Shown here piece by piece: positions 56,106 through 64,000 of a DNA stretch of 64,000 nucleotides. The position numbers and the translations under genes were made by a program. Each line of letters begins with the position of its first letter. Position 1 is the stretch's first letter. The stretch lies in NCBI GenBank assembly GCA_934644965.1, contig CAKUDG010000012.1:18787-82786 (forward strand). Reading direction: 5' to 3'. The notes under the pieces are model-generated. The model was not told where the DNA came from and did not search any database. It saw only the letters and a list, made by a program, of their open reading frames with translations. This stretch comes from an uncultured Victivallales bacterium. GTDB taxonomy: Bacteria; Verrucomicrobiota; Lentisphaeria; Victivallales; UBA1829.

Positions 56106-56133
56106 TTGATTTATTATATTTTTCGATTATAAT
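56106..56133 (+). promoter_or_regulatory. Promoter of the TonB-like/PA14 gene
   Basis: TTGATT (56106-56111), 16 bases, then a perfect TATAAT (56128-56133). This is one of the best promoter matches in the window, in a very AT-rich 80-base stretch. Leader about 35-40 bases. Confidence 0.7.
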
Positions 56134-56176
56134 AAATAATAGATCACCTTGGGAAAGGAATGGAGGTAGAGTGAAA

Positions 56177-57577
56177 ATGACAGGATGTGAAAAAGGCATT
56201 CATACGGTTCTCCCCGGCATTCCGGGAGAAGGGATCACGTTGAAGGAGCTCATGGACCATCTTGCGGGGCCGGTGATTTCCCTTGCGATTCACCTGCTTG
56301 CGCTGGGGATTCTGGGATCTGTGGTTCTTGCGAAGGCTCCGGAAAAGGCTCCTGAGGAACTTCTGGTGGAAATCCGTGATGTGATTGTGGAGGCGGTTCC
56401 AGAGCTCCGTGAGGAGCGGCGGGAGATGCCGGAGGAAACACTGGAAGAGAGTCCGGTGTTTGACCTGAGCCGTCCGCTTCCGGAGAACACGGGGACGGCA
56501 TCGGAGGTGATGGATCCGATTCAGTTGAGCGGGACTTTGGAAGACATTGCCATGCCGACCCCAGCAGTTCCGCATACGAAATCCGCCCTGAAGCTTAGTG
56601 TCACCAGCACCTTCGGCACCCTCGGAAATGGGGATGGAAAAAGCGGCGCCTCGGGGCGGAAAAAGAACTCGTATGAAGGAATGCTCCAGGGGGTGTTCTA
56701 CGATCTCAAACAGACGCGCGGGCGGAAGGATTCCGGAGCCAATCTCATGGAGGTAATGCATGAATTCGTCAATGGCCGCTGGCGGAAAAAATACGACAGG
56801 AAGGGATCGCTTTCCTATCCGGAGCTGGAAAAATACTATTCCCCGGGGACACGTCTCTGGAACTCGTGTTTCTATATTCCGCGCATGGAAGCGGCAAAAG
56901 CTCCGGAGGCGTTTCACTGCGGGAAAGAAGTTGCGCCGTCGCGCTGGGTGGCGATCTACAGCGGGTGGGTCCGTGCTCCGTTCAGCGGGAAATTCCGTTT
57001 TGTGGGATCAGCGGACGATATACTTGTGGTCCGCTTCAATGAGGAGGTGGTCCTGGACTACGGCTACTTTTCATTCTCTCTGGGATCCGGTCTGGATGCG
57101 GAAAAAAAGAAAGCCATGCTACGCAGTCAGGACGCGGATTCCGGAATTCTCAAAACCGTAAGGAAATATTCCGCCTACAAGGATCCTGTGGAGATTTTCA
57201 CTCAGTTCGGAGGCTCCTCCGTAGGCCACGCGACAGGCAGAACAATTGAGGTTCGGGAAGGTGCCGTCTATCCCATCGACATTCTGATTTCGGAAATTCC
57301 CGGCGGCGTCTTCCATGCCGCCCTTTTCATCCAACAGCTGGACGAAAATGGCAAAGCAATGGAAGAAAAGCCCAGAGCCCTCTCTCTTTTCCGAACCACC
57401 TTGGCTCTTCCCGGCAAGGATCTGACCCGTGAGGAAGGAAGCAACGCGGCGCGTTTTCTGCGTTATGGCCCCGTATGGCGTGTGGTTTCCGCCACAGACG
57501 AGAAGAGCGCGGAACAGAATGCGACCGTCTCTATGGAAAGGAAGGAGCAGGACGATTTCAATGATCTGACACTTTGA
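56177..57577 (+). CDS. TonB-like transmembrane segment fused to a PA14 domain
   Basis: A 466-residue protein. Residues 28-52 are one membrane helix (GPVISLAIHLLALGILGSVVLA) with Ser35-x-x-x-His39, the same spacing as the Ser-His pair of the TonB helix that contacts ExbB/ExbD. It is followed, as in TonB, by strand-like LLVEIRDVIVEAVP and a Glu/Pro-rich linker. Instead of a TonB C-terminal domain, residues about 165-410 include a PA14-type beta domain (WVAIYSGWVRAPFSGKFRFVGSADDILVVRF, later VYPIDILISEIPGG). GGAGG lies 10 bases before ATG 56177; a GTG at 56171 is also in frame. No ExbB/ExbD genes in the window. Likely faces the periplasm; function unknown. Confidence 0.7.
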   Translation: MTGCEKGIHTVLPGIPGEGITLKELMDHLAGPVISLAIHLLALGILGSVVLAKAPEKAPEELLVEIRDVIVEAVPELREERREMPEETLEESPVFDLSRPLPENTGTASEVMDPIQLSGTLEDIAMPTPAVPHTKSALKLSVTSTFGTLGNGDGKSGASGRKKNSYEGMLQGVFYDLKQTRGRKDSGANLMEVMHEFVNGRWRKKYDRKGSLSYPELEKYYSPGTRLWNSCFYIPRMEAAKAPEAFHCGKEVAPSRWVAIYSGWVRAPFSGKFRFVGSADDILVVRFNEEVVLDYGYFSFSLGSGLDAEKKKAMLRSQDADSGILKTVRKYSAYKDPVEIFTQFGGSSVGHATGRTIEVREGAVYPIDILISEIPGGVFHAALFIQQLDENGKAMEEKPRALSLFRTTLALPGKDLTREEGSNAARFLRYGPVWRVVSATDEKSAEQNATVSMERKEQDDFNDLTL

Positions 57578-57965
57578 GATCCCGAGACGCGGCGGCGAGC
57601 AGTTCAGTGAAATCTGCAGGGGAATTTTTGTCCGGTTTTTCAAGGGCTCATTTCACCCTCCCCTCCATGCTTCATTTCTCTCGTATTCCTCTTTCTTTTT
57701 CCTCCCGACTTTTTTCCTCCTCCTCCTACTACTACTCAAGAGCAGCAATATCGGCAGCATCAACAGCTGGCATCTCAGGGACGGCTTCATTTTCCAGGAG
57801 GAAGAAATCCTTTTGAAAATTGAAAAAGAGGAAGGGATGTGGAGAAAAAAACGGTATGCGGGTTCCGGGAAAAGCGCTTTTTTTTTGAGGGGAGATTTGA
57901 CAAGTTGCGCCCTGCGGTTAAGTTTCCGTAAAAAAAAGAAGCGGAGCAGAAGGAGACAGTCGTTC
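57578..57965. other. Intergenic region before murA
   Basis: No gene supported. Contains pyrimidine-rich sequence with TCCTCCTCCTACTACTACTC at 57715-57736 and AAGAAGGAGACAG as the murA ribosome site. The open frame running into murA from 57813 shows no family likeness before the ATG at 57966. Confidence 0.45.
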
Positions 57966-59267
57966 ATGCAGCATCAGAGCATACGAGTCAGGGGACCGGG
58001 CAGGATCAAAGGGAGCATCAGGCTTGGGGGGAACAAGAACGCGGCGCTTCCGATTCTTGCGGCCTCGCTGCTCAGCAGGGAAGAGATCGTGCTGCACAAT
58101 GTCCCGGAGATTCTGGATGTATCCGCGATGCTGAATCTGCTGCGTCACCTGGGAGTGAAAGCGAAACGGGAAGGCTCCAGCGTGCATCTTCACGCGGAAG
58201 AGATCAGGACTGCGGAACTTCCGAAAGAAATATGTTCCGCGCTCCGGACGTCGTTTTTGTTTGCGGGTCCGCTGTGTGCGAGAGTCGGGGAAGCAGATCT
58301 GTGGCCGCCGGGAGGAGACATGATCGGGCGCAGACGTCTTGACGCGCACATCTACGGTCTGAAGAAACTGGGGATAGATTTCCGCAGGGACGAGGACACC
58401 TCGGCCTTCCGATTCCGTCTCAGGAAAAGGAAACTTGCGGGAGCGGAGTTGTTTCTGGACGAAGCGAGTGTGACGGCGACGGAACACATACTCATGACCT
58501 CCGTCCTTGCCCGTGGAGAGACCGTGATCCGGAATGCGGCAGCAGAGCCTCATGTGCAGCAGCTTGCGGAATTTCTGAATCATCTTGGAGCGAAGATATC
58601 AGGGATCGGGACGAACACGCTGACCGTGGAAGGTGTCTCGCGTCTTCACGGCGGAGAATTCACGATAGACGGCGACCATGTGGAAGCCGCCAGTTTTCTT
58701 GCGCTGGCGGCCTGCACACGGGGCGAGCTGGAACTGACGGGTCAGATTCAGCCGCGTCACTATTGGATGACACGGCGTGTGATGGAACGGTTCGGGATAC
58801 GTTTTCGTCTGGAGCCGGGTCGGATCGTGCTTCTTCCTGTGCGGAGACTGAAGGTGGTTCCGGACTTCGGGAATGCGATTCCGATGATTTCGGACGGTCC
58901 CTGGCCGCAGTTTCCGAGCGACATGATGAGCAGTATGATTGTGACTGCGACCCAGGCGGAGGGCTCGGTGCTTTTTTTTGAAAAGATGTTTGAGAGCCGG
59001 ATCTATTTTGTGGACCGTCTGATTTCGATGGGAGCGAATGCGATAGTCTGTGATCCTCACCGAGTGGTGATTACGGGTCCGTCTCGACTTCGGGGTGTGG
59101 AGATGTCGAGTCCTGACATTCGTGCTGGAATGGCGATGGTGTCTGCGGCAGTCTGTGCGGAAGGGGAATCAGTGATCCGGAATGCGGACACGATTTCCCG
59201 TGGCTATGAGAATCTTCCCGGGAAACTCAGGGCTCTTGGAGTGGACATTGCGCCCTGCTCCATTTGA
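57966..59267 (+). CDS. murA: UDP-N-acetylglucosamine 1-carboxyvinyltransferase with Asp instead of catalytic Cys
   Basis: A 433-residue enzyme for the first committed step of peptidoglycan synthesis (UDP-GlcNAc plus phosphoenolpyruvate). GSIRLGGNKNAALPILAA carries the Lys24-Asn25 pair; FPSDMMSSMIVTATQAEG has the conserved Asp; SSPDIRAGMAMVSAA is the late Arg block. In the active-site loop the usual PGGCxIGxRP reads PPGGDMIGRRRLD: residue 118 is Asp where E. coli has Cys115. The same change in mycobacteria and chlamydiae keeps activity but removes fosfomycin binding. ATG 57966 has AAGGAG 10 bases ahead. Confidence 0.93.
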   Translation: MQHQSIRVRGPGRIKGSIRLGGNKNAALPILAASLLSREEIVLHNVPEILDVSAMLNLLRHLGVKAKREGSSVHLHAEEIRTAELPKEICSALRTSFLFAGPLCARVGEADLWPPGGDMIGRRRLDAHIYGLKKLGIDFRRDEDTSAFRFRLRKRKLAGAELFLDEASVTATEHILMTSVLARGETVIRNAAAEPHVQQLAEFLNHLGAKISGIGTNTLTVEGVSRLHGGEFTIDGDHVEAASFLALAACTRGELELTGQIQPRHYWMTRRVMERFGIRFRLEPGRIVLLPVRRLKVVPDFGNAIPMISDGPWPQFPSDMMSSMIVTATQAEGSVLFFEKMFESRIYFVDRLISMGANAIVCDPHRVVITGPSRLRGVEMSSPDIRAGMAMVSAAVCAEGESVIRNADTISRGYENLPGKLRALGVDIAPCSI

Positions 59268-59290
59268 GAGGAAAAATTTTCATCTTTTCC

Positions 59291-59318
59291 TTGCATTTTC
59301 CGTTTTCGGGTTTATATT
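59291..59318 (+). promoter_or_regulatory. Promoter of tRNA-Ser
   Basis: TTGCAT (59291-59296), 16 bases, TATATT (59313-59318); the tRNA begins 19 bases after the -10 box. Confidence 0.6.
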
Positions 59319-59336
59319 GAGAGAACAATTCGAGCT

Positions 59337-59426
59337 GGAGAGATGGCCGAGTGGTTGAAGGCGCAGCATTGGAAATGCTGTTTAGGAGCAATCTTAACGC
59401 GAGTTCGAATCTCGCTCTCTCCGCCA
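59337..59426 (+). tRNA. tRNA-Ser (anticodon GGA), CCA encoded
   Basis: GGAGAGA pairs with TCTCTCC as acceptor stem; the anticodon stem CAGCA/TGCTG encloses TTGGAAA, anticodon GGA; a long variable arm (TTTAGGAGCAATCTTAACG) marks a class II tRNA; the T arm is CGAGTTCGAATCTCG. G73 and CCA (59424-59426) are encoded. It marks the border between the GC-rich chromosome and the AT-rich stretch, a usual integration spot for islands, although no integrase or att repeat is seen here. Confidence 0.95.
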
Positions 59427-60031
59427 ATTATTTTTCCCCTTCCGATTTCCGGCAAAAAGAGAATCTTTTATTCAAAAGCGCTAAAAGTCGTTGATGTAAA
59501 GGGAGTTGCGAAAATTGAAGCGGTGTGTTTGAAACACACTCAGAATCTGAAAAAAGGTCTTTTTCAGAGGAAAATCACGACTCCGGCGTCTGAATTCTGA
59601 GTTTTGCTGAAAAGGTCAAAAATTCAGTTAAAGTAGCAAGTCGTTGATTATGAACAATCTTTAATTTTTGTAGTGTAACTGGCATGGGTGGGGGGTATCG
59701 CACTTGGTCGAAATGAAAAAACACCCTCTTTTTTCTGACCCGGATTTGAGTTCAAAAATTATAACTGACACCCTGTTTTAACGGGGGGCCAGAAAACATT
59801 TCTCTATCAAGATTTTTTCCGCACCCTCAGTCTGATTTGAAAAACCTTGCCCCTTCCGCCTCAAAAATTGTTCTGTTTTAACTGGCAAAAAGGGTGCAGT
59901 TGAACACATGGCTGCCATTTTTCATTCAGACCCCCGTTTTCTGTGAAATTTTCTTTAAAAACATTTCACTTTTTCGTCCTTATGGGCTTTTGTGGAATTT
60001 TTCTTCTTATCGGGGCATACGGAAATGGTTA
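59427..60031. other. AT-rich non-coding stretch after tRNA-Ser
   Basis: No gene supported. CTGTTTTAAC occurs twice (about 59774 and 59873) next to GGGGGCCAG and TGGCAAAAAGGG, and GTCGTTGAT occurs twice (about 59488 and 59640). These may be worn remnants of mobile DNA. Confidence 0.5.
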
Positions 60032-61168
60032 TTGTGCTGGCCATAGAAAATGTCAGTAATTTTCAGATGCATAACGAACCTCGTCTTTTTCAAAGAATTT
60101 TTTGATGGAATCAGGGGCACTCTGTCTTTTTCTCATATGCATTTCAACACTTTGTCTCAAGGCATCCTTTGAGGTAGGAAGATTCTGTTCCGCCAATCTT
60201 GCTTTCAGATCCCGGTTCAGATATTCATCGGGATTCAGTTCCGGAGAATAGCTGGGCAGATAAAAGAGTTCCAGCATCCTGCTCCGGCTCTCCAGCCATT
60301 CTGTAAGATATCTGGCATGATGGACTTTCAGATTGTCCACGATAAGAAAAATCTTTCCTTTGATTTCCCTGTTCAGTCTCGTGAGGAAATCCTTGAATAC
60401 ATCGACATTCATTGCTCCCTCGAAGATCATAAATCTCATGTCTCCCCGGTTGCTGACGGCGGAAATCATATTGCAGCGAATTGAGCGATTCACAGATGTT
60501 CGCAGCACCGGCGCCGTCCCTTTCGGAGAATAACCTCGCACCTTTGTCTCGCACGTGAGAACAGAGGATTCGTCTGCCCAGAAGATTGTTCCCTTTTCTG
60601 CGGCGGCTTTTTTCCGTATGGCAGGATATTCCTCTTTGAGCCAGGCCTCAACTTTGGCGGGATTCTGCTCCCTGGCAAGTCTGATCGGCGTTTTGTAGGT
60701 GAAACCAAGCTTCTGCATGTATCTGCGCGCAGTACGGCGACAGATTTGAGCTCCATACTTGCGGGAGACCAACTCCTTGACAGCCTTGGATGACCACAAG
60801 GCAAACTTGAATTTCAGCTGATCCGGTGTTCTGTCTGTGATGATTCTTTTCAATTCCGCAAGCTGGAGATCGGAAAGTTTGTGCTTCTCGCCACCAGGTT
60901 TCGGACCACGCTTGCCGCCGTGAATTGCCTCTATCCCGTGTTCGGCAAACTTGGCATACCATCTGCCGACTGTGCGTTCATGAACATGACATTTCATGGC
61001 GGCTGCGTATTTTGTCTGTCCGGACTTGAACGCCGCATAGACCTTTTTGCGGATAACAGCACGTCCGCATTCCGGCAGGGATTGGACGTTGCTTACGGTT
61101 CGTTGTTTTGGTTTTTTCGTTTGCATAATGCGTAATATACCATGCTGACGTTAATTTGTCCAGCACAA
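60032..61168. mobile_element. Insertion sequence of the IS630 family, complete
   Basis: About 1137 bases. The ends are imperfect inverted repeats: TTGTGCTGGCCATAGAAAA on the left and, reverse-complemented, TTGTGCTGGACAAATTAAC on the right; the outer 9 bases are identical, and ATGTCAG/ACGTCAG match further in after a one-base gap. Both ends are flanked by TA (60030-60031 and 61169-61170), the target that IS630/Tc1 elements duplicate. One intact transposase gene fills the element. Confidence 0.85.
60053..61126 (-). CDS. IS630-family transposase
   Basis: A 357-residue transposase. The N-terminal part has a paired helix-turn-helix (YAAAMKCHVHERTVGRWYAKFAEHG and RTARRYMQKLGFTYKTP). The DDE catalytic triad is in FWADESSVL, LIVDNLKVHHA and SYSPELNPDEYLN, with the last acidic residue being Glu, as in IS630. 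No frameshift or stop; it should be active. It lies on the minus strand within the inverted repeats. Confidence 0.93.
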   Translation of the reverse strand: MQTKKPKQRTVSNVQSLPECGRAVIRKKVYAAFKSGQTKYAAAMKCHVHERTVGRWYAKFAEHGIEAIHGGKRGPKPGGEKHKLSDLQLAELKRIITDRTPDQLKFKFALWSSKAVKELVSRKYGAQICRRTARRYMQKLGFTYKTPIRLAREQNPAKVEAWLKEEYPAIRKKAAAEKGTIFWADESSVLTCETKVRGYSPKGTAPVLRTSVNRSIRCNMISAVSNRGDMRFMIFEGAMNVDVFKDFLTRLNREIKGKIFLIVDNLKVHHARYLTEWLESRSRMLELFYLPSYSPELNPDEYLNRDLKARLAEQNLPTSKDALRQSVEMHMRKRQSAPDSIKKFFEKDEVRYASENY

Positions 61169-61408
61169 TAAACAATAGATCAGGGGGGCCTCTTTACCTC
61201 TTTTCTCATACCTTGCAATCGCCAATAAATGGGGTATAGTAACTCAGAGCACTCACTCCAAGTTTTCAATAAGAAAGTTGTTCGATCAAGGGGAATGGAA
61301 CCATCTTTTCTATGGGAGAAGAGCAGCAGAGTATGCGTATTTATATTTTTCTTTTTCAGAAATATACGAATTTCAGAAATTGAAATTTTATGACAGGGTG
61401 GTTGCTGC

Positions 61409-61846
61409 ATGAAGAAAATAATTTTACTTTGGGGTATATTGGTCATATCATCTGTTATTCTGACAGGGTGCATTAATTTTGGCAGTCCAGAAATTAATCA
61501 AGATCAGATGTTTGAAGATTATGATTATATGGTTAACGTTTTGCACAATATGATGCCACATGCTATTGTCATCCGTAAAAGTTATAATATTGATGTTTGG
61601 AAAAAATTGGCAGATTACCGTAAAAAGATACCACAGATAAAAAATACAAGAGAGTTCGCAGTCTTGGTTGCTTCAGCACTTTATGCCTGCAAAGGTCACC
61701 ACTTAGGGTTAAAAAGGGTCTCGCCTTCAATGGATGAAAATTACTTGAAATCCATTTATGGCGAAGTTGATACAAAGCTATCTGTAATGAGAAATTATGA
61801 TCTAGAGCTGGCGTATTTTTATAAAGAATGCTGGTTCGAGGAATAA
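61409..61846 (+). pseudogene. Truncated S41-peptidase-like lipoprotein
   Basis: A 145-residue reading frame with a lipoprotein signal (ILLWGILVISSVILTGC). The rest looks like the N-terminal domain of C-terminal-processing (S41) peptidases: FEDYDYMVNVLHNMMPHAIVIRKSYNIDVWKKLADYRKKI, then ALYACKGHHLGL, where the family has a Gly-His pattern. The catalytic Ser/Lys part is missing and the frame ends with TAA at 61844-61846, so it is a fragment or a small stand-alone relative. Base composition is clearly AT-richer than the chromosome before the tRNA. Confidence 0.5.
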
Positions 61847-61871
61847 CAAATTTGCTAAAGTTGAGGCATGT

Positions 61872-62651
61872 ATGATTGATATAAAAACAGGAACAGTTAC
61901 GTTGAACAATGGTTGTATTGTTACACCACAAACAACCTTGGACGAGTTCGTGCGAAAAAACAACTATGACATCAAATCAGATGTATGCAATATTCCATTT
62001 CGTTCATTTATCTTGATGGAACCTACACTAAATGTTGAATTGAAATTTTATTTTGTTAAAGAGCGGCTTCAGGAGATTCTATTTGTTAAAGTGCCATACG
62101 AACAAAGTTCATTTGAAAAGTTGAATTCATTAGCTGATGATGTTTTTGCAGAGAATTCAAAAAAGTCGTTTTTTAAATGGATTGTCAAGCCAATTTCTTT
62201 AGGGAAAATTAGCCACAAAAAGTTTTCATGGGGAAATATGAACCTTATCCGAGAACTTAACAGTGACTTCTTTTGTTTATCTATAGAATATTTCATGCGA
62301 CCTAATATTAAACCCATATTACAGTTTCCTGAAATTGAATTACTGCCTAAAGCAAAAAATAAATTTCCTTTCGGGTCACAGCATACTTTGTTTAAAGATT
62401 TAGTAAAAAAATACAAATCGGATTCTGTAAGTTTTTTAGAAATAAATCATACTGATGTTTGGAAACATTCATTTGGAGGACTTCCTGAATGGTTGAAATT
62501 TGAAATTGGTCCATACTGTCCTAAATGCAAAGAGGAGATGAGTTTCTTTGCGCAACTCTCTTTTCCTGCTAATTATGGCTTTGACATTGATCGTCACCTT
62601 TATATTTTTATCTGTACATCATGCCAGCTGACCACATCGCTTATAAAATGA
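61872..62651 (+). CDS. Unknown protein with C-terminal paired cysteines
   Basis: A 259-residue protein not firmly recognised. It begins MIDIKTGTVTLNNGCIVTPQTTLDEFVRK, which is reminiscent of small immunity-type domains. Near the end, FGGLPEWLKFEIGPYCPKCKEEMSFFAQLSF...IFICTSC resembles the end of the DUF1963/YwqG family, with CPKC and CTSC as a likely zinc site. AT-rich, 25 bases after the truncated lipoprotein gene. An immunity-protein role would fit such folds in mobile regions but no toxin is seen. Confidence 0.5.
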   Translation: MIDIKTGTVTLNNGCIVTPQTTLDEFVRKNNYDIKSDVCNIPFRSFILMEPTLNVELKFYFVKERLQEILFVKVPYEQSSFEKLNSLADDVFAENSKKSFFKWIVKPISLGKISHKKFSWGNMNLIRELNSDFFCLSIEYFMRPNIKPILQFPEIELLPKAKNKFPFGSQHTLFKDLVKKYKSDSVSFLEINHTDVWKHSFGGLPEWLKFEIGPYCPKCKEEMSFFAQLSFPANYGFDIDRHLYIFICTSCQLTTSLIK

Positions 62652-63007
62652 CTGCAATGTAGTCGATTATGCGATAACATCCAAAAAATTGCGCATATTT
62701 TCCTATACGGGAATTGCTGTTTACCGAAATGCCATTTCAGCTTGAAATGCCCTGAAAGTGGGAATGTCATGTATGGGAATAAATGGTTCGGTTTTTCAGT
62801 AAAATTGAAAATTGGCTGACGCAGGAGGATTGGCATTCAAAGGAAGCCGATCCGTAAGCACCGGAAGTGTCTGGAAAAGGTAGTGAAGGCGGGTGTCTTT
62901 TTGATTCATGCCATTCCCAACCGTTACGGTGATGCGAGTTTTGTATAGAAAATATAGGGGGGGCAGATCACTGGTTTTAGAAATCCTTTAAACCATTTTC
63001 CCGCAGT
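62652..63007. other. AT-rich non-coding stretch
   Basis: No gene supported. One plus-strand segment at about 62729-62815 translates to a C-x-x-SGNVMYGNKW-like string reminiscent of the zinc end of some transposases, but it is short and interrupted. Confidence 0.35.
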
Positions 63008-63336
63008 TTAGTAGAACAGCTTTAAAATATCATCATATTCCATTCCTGAAGTTATTTTAGATACCTTTGCAATTATTTGTGGAGTAAGCTCCTCATTTTC
63101 CAATATTGATGTATGGCGAAACCATTTTTGGGCTTCTTGTGGATCTTTAGGTACATAAACTCCTTTTTGATAGTAGTTGGAAATTTCAGCCTGATATTGA
63201 ATTCAGACTGTTTCTTATCGTGTTCTGCCAAGTCAGAGACACGCAGAAGGTACTGTGTACCGTTTTTATCGGTTATACAGTATTTTTTATCATTTGACCA
63301 GCCTTTGTTTATCGGTTCTTTTGTTAAAAAATTCAT
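63008..63336 (-). pseudogene. Broken APH-like gene joined to a Sel1-repeat remnant
   Basis: An 87-residue frame starts at 63336 behind a strong GGGAGGAGG. Its first 48 residues (EPINKGWSNDKKYCITDKNGTQYLLRVSDL) match the beginning of aminoglycoside-phosphotransferase-like kinases, but the catalytic loop is missing. After about residue 48 the sense moves to another frame: from 63203 to the stop at 63008-63010 it reads YYQKGVYVPKDPQEAQKWFR then LENEELTPQIIAKV, a Sel1-type repeat and a helix. So two unrelated gene ends were joined, or a deletion with frameshift occurred. Confidence 0.55.
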
Positions 63337-63363
63337 CTGCGGCCTCCTCCCGGAAACTCGCCC

Positions 63364-63843
63364 TTATTGTTTAACCCACACATCGATTTCCTCTTTGCTT
63401 GGTTTCTCAAATAAATCTCCAAATTTAGCGGCAAGATTATCATCAACATAATAGGCACTTGTTTTTTCGGCTAATATTGCACTGTTTCTTTTCTTTAAGC
63501 GTGCCCTCCAAGTCTCATCGCCAATATCGATGTAATGGAATTCGCACTCTATATTTCGGCTATTGTAGAACTCGCGGGCATAATCCCGTTCTTCTTTCAT
63601 CCAGAAGCCCCAATCAAGGACCACATTGATTCCGGTCTCAATGAGCTCCAATGATTTATCGAACAAGTAGTTCTGTGTTCTTTCCACGTAATCATCATGA
63701 TTATCACCGCAATGCTGACCGAACAAAGCCAGGGTTATTTCATCTACAGAGAGCAGTACGGCGTGATTCTGAATGCGCATCTGCTCAGCATATGTACTTT
63801 TCCCACTACAGATCTTTCCGCAGATTAAAAATATTTTTGCCAT
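63364..63843 (-). CDS. P-loop (AAA_33-type) small kinase
   Basis: A 159-residue protein with Walker A GKICSGKST close to the N terminus, LLSVDEITLALF (Asp after the second strand), NVVLDWGFWMKEERD as Walker-B-like, and a lid with RLKKRN. This is the pattern of zeta-toxin/chloramphenicol-phosphotransferase-like kinases that phosphorylate small molecules, sometimes antibiotics. Start at 63843 is chosen because AAGGTG is 7 bases before it. The APH-like remnant follows 27 bases downstream on the same strand. Confidence 0.75.
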   Translation of the reverse strand: MAKIFLICGKICSGKSTYAEQMRIQNHAVLLSVDEITLALFGQHCGDNHDDYVERTQNYLFDKSLELIETGINVVLDWGFWMKEERDYAREFYNSRNIECEFHYIDIGDETWRARLKKRNSAILAEKTSAYYVDDNLAAKFGDLFEKPSKEEIDVWVKQ

Positions 63844-63980
63844 TTTCGTCACCTTAATCATTTCCTTACTTTTACCAGTAAGAAGTTCGGCTTATGCAAA
63901 TCTTTCTCCCAGCTTTTATCCATCTCTCACACCTGTCCTAACAAACTTTTGAAGGGGTGAAAAAAGTGGAGCCAACTTGT

Positions 63981-63999
63981 CCGTAATAGTATATTACGG
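63981..63999. repeat. Palindrome at the window edge
   Basis: CCGTAAT (63981-63987) and ATTACGG (63993-63999) with a 5-base centre. It may be part of an element end that continues outside the window. Confidence 0.5.
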
Positions 64000-64000
64000 T

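Noticed and set aside
59343..59600. 85-residue frame over tRNA-Ser
   Set aside because: It is read through the tRNA itself.
62600..62836. 78-residue minus-strand frame and an IS-like CPESGNVMYGNKW string on the plus strand
   Set aside because: Both are short, lack ribosome sites, and are broken by stops; too little to call a gene or a transposase remnant.

Overview
The window reads as a chromosomal segment of a Lentisphaerota bacterium, most likely a gut Victivallis-like organism. This is inferred, not proven. Pointers are a DUF1559-like pseudopilin (FTLIELLVVIAIIAILA with no Gly before the cut), several very large secreted or cytosolic glycosidase-like proteins, ThuA/Gfo-Idh-MocA/sugar-isomerase clusters, a rhamnose catabolic pair, and a MoxR-DUF58-BatA-VWA/TPR operon. 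Positions 1 to about 59,430 are GC-rich, densely coding, with GGAGG-type ribosome sites; 59,430-64,000 is clearly AT-richer and looks acquired.

Layout. 1-4970: tail of a glycosidase-like gene and a 1318-residue exported glycosidase-like protein. 5396-7472: an iron-stress-like unit (DUF3793, flavodoxin, covalent-FMN lipoprotein) behind a strong promoter and a near-perfect DtxR/IdeR-type operator. 7643-9208: small anchored protein and pseudopilin. 9308-22371: six-gene operon: membrane protein with disordered tail, MoxR ATPase, DUF58 protein, BatA-like protein, a 2430-residue VWA-TPR giant, and a secreted TPR protein with a Cys-rich tail. 22530-25417 (minus): mnmG with a coupled orphan OppC-type permease. 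25615-27234: membrane-anchored SUMF1-fold protein. 27536-30330: 2-oxoacid:ferredoxin oxidoreductase (delta, alpha, beta-gamma fusion), closed by a good terminator. 30655-43926: carbohydrate region (aldo/keto reductase, glycosidase-like protein, AraC regulator, ThuA protein, two Gfo/Idh/MocA oxidoreductases, sugar isomerase/epimerase, META-domain lipoprotein, rhaB, rhaA). 44802-50230 (minus): gatB, ankyrin lipoprotein, rlmN, GT39/ArnT-like protein. 50645-59426: leuS, GDSL esterase, TatD-like hydrolase, TcdA-like enzyme, a TonB-like/PA14 chimera, murA with Asp in place of the catalytic Cys, and tRNA-Ser(GGA).

59430-64000 follows the tRNA-Ser: an intact IS630-family element with TA target duplication, a truncated S41-peptidase-like lipoprotein, an unknown protein with paired cysteines, a P-loop kinase, and a broken APH-like/Sel1-repeat remnant.

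The most interesting candidates for undescribed biology are the TonB-like transmembrane segment joined to a PA14 domain (56177-57577), the giant VWA-TPR protein in the MoxR operon, and the DtxR-box-controlled flavodoxin/FMN-lipoprotein unit. No CRISPR array, rRNA or phage module was seen.
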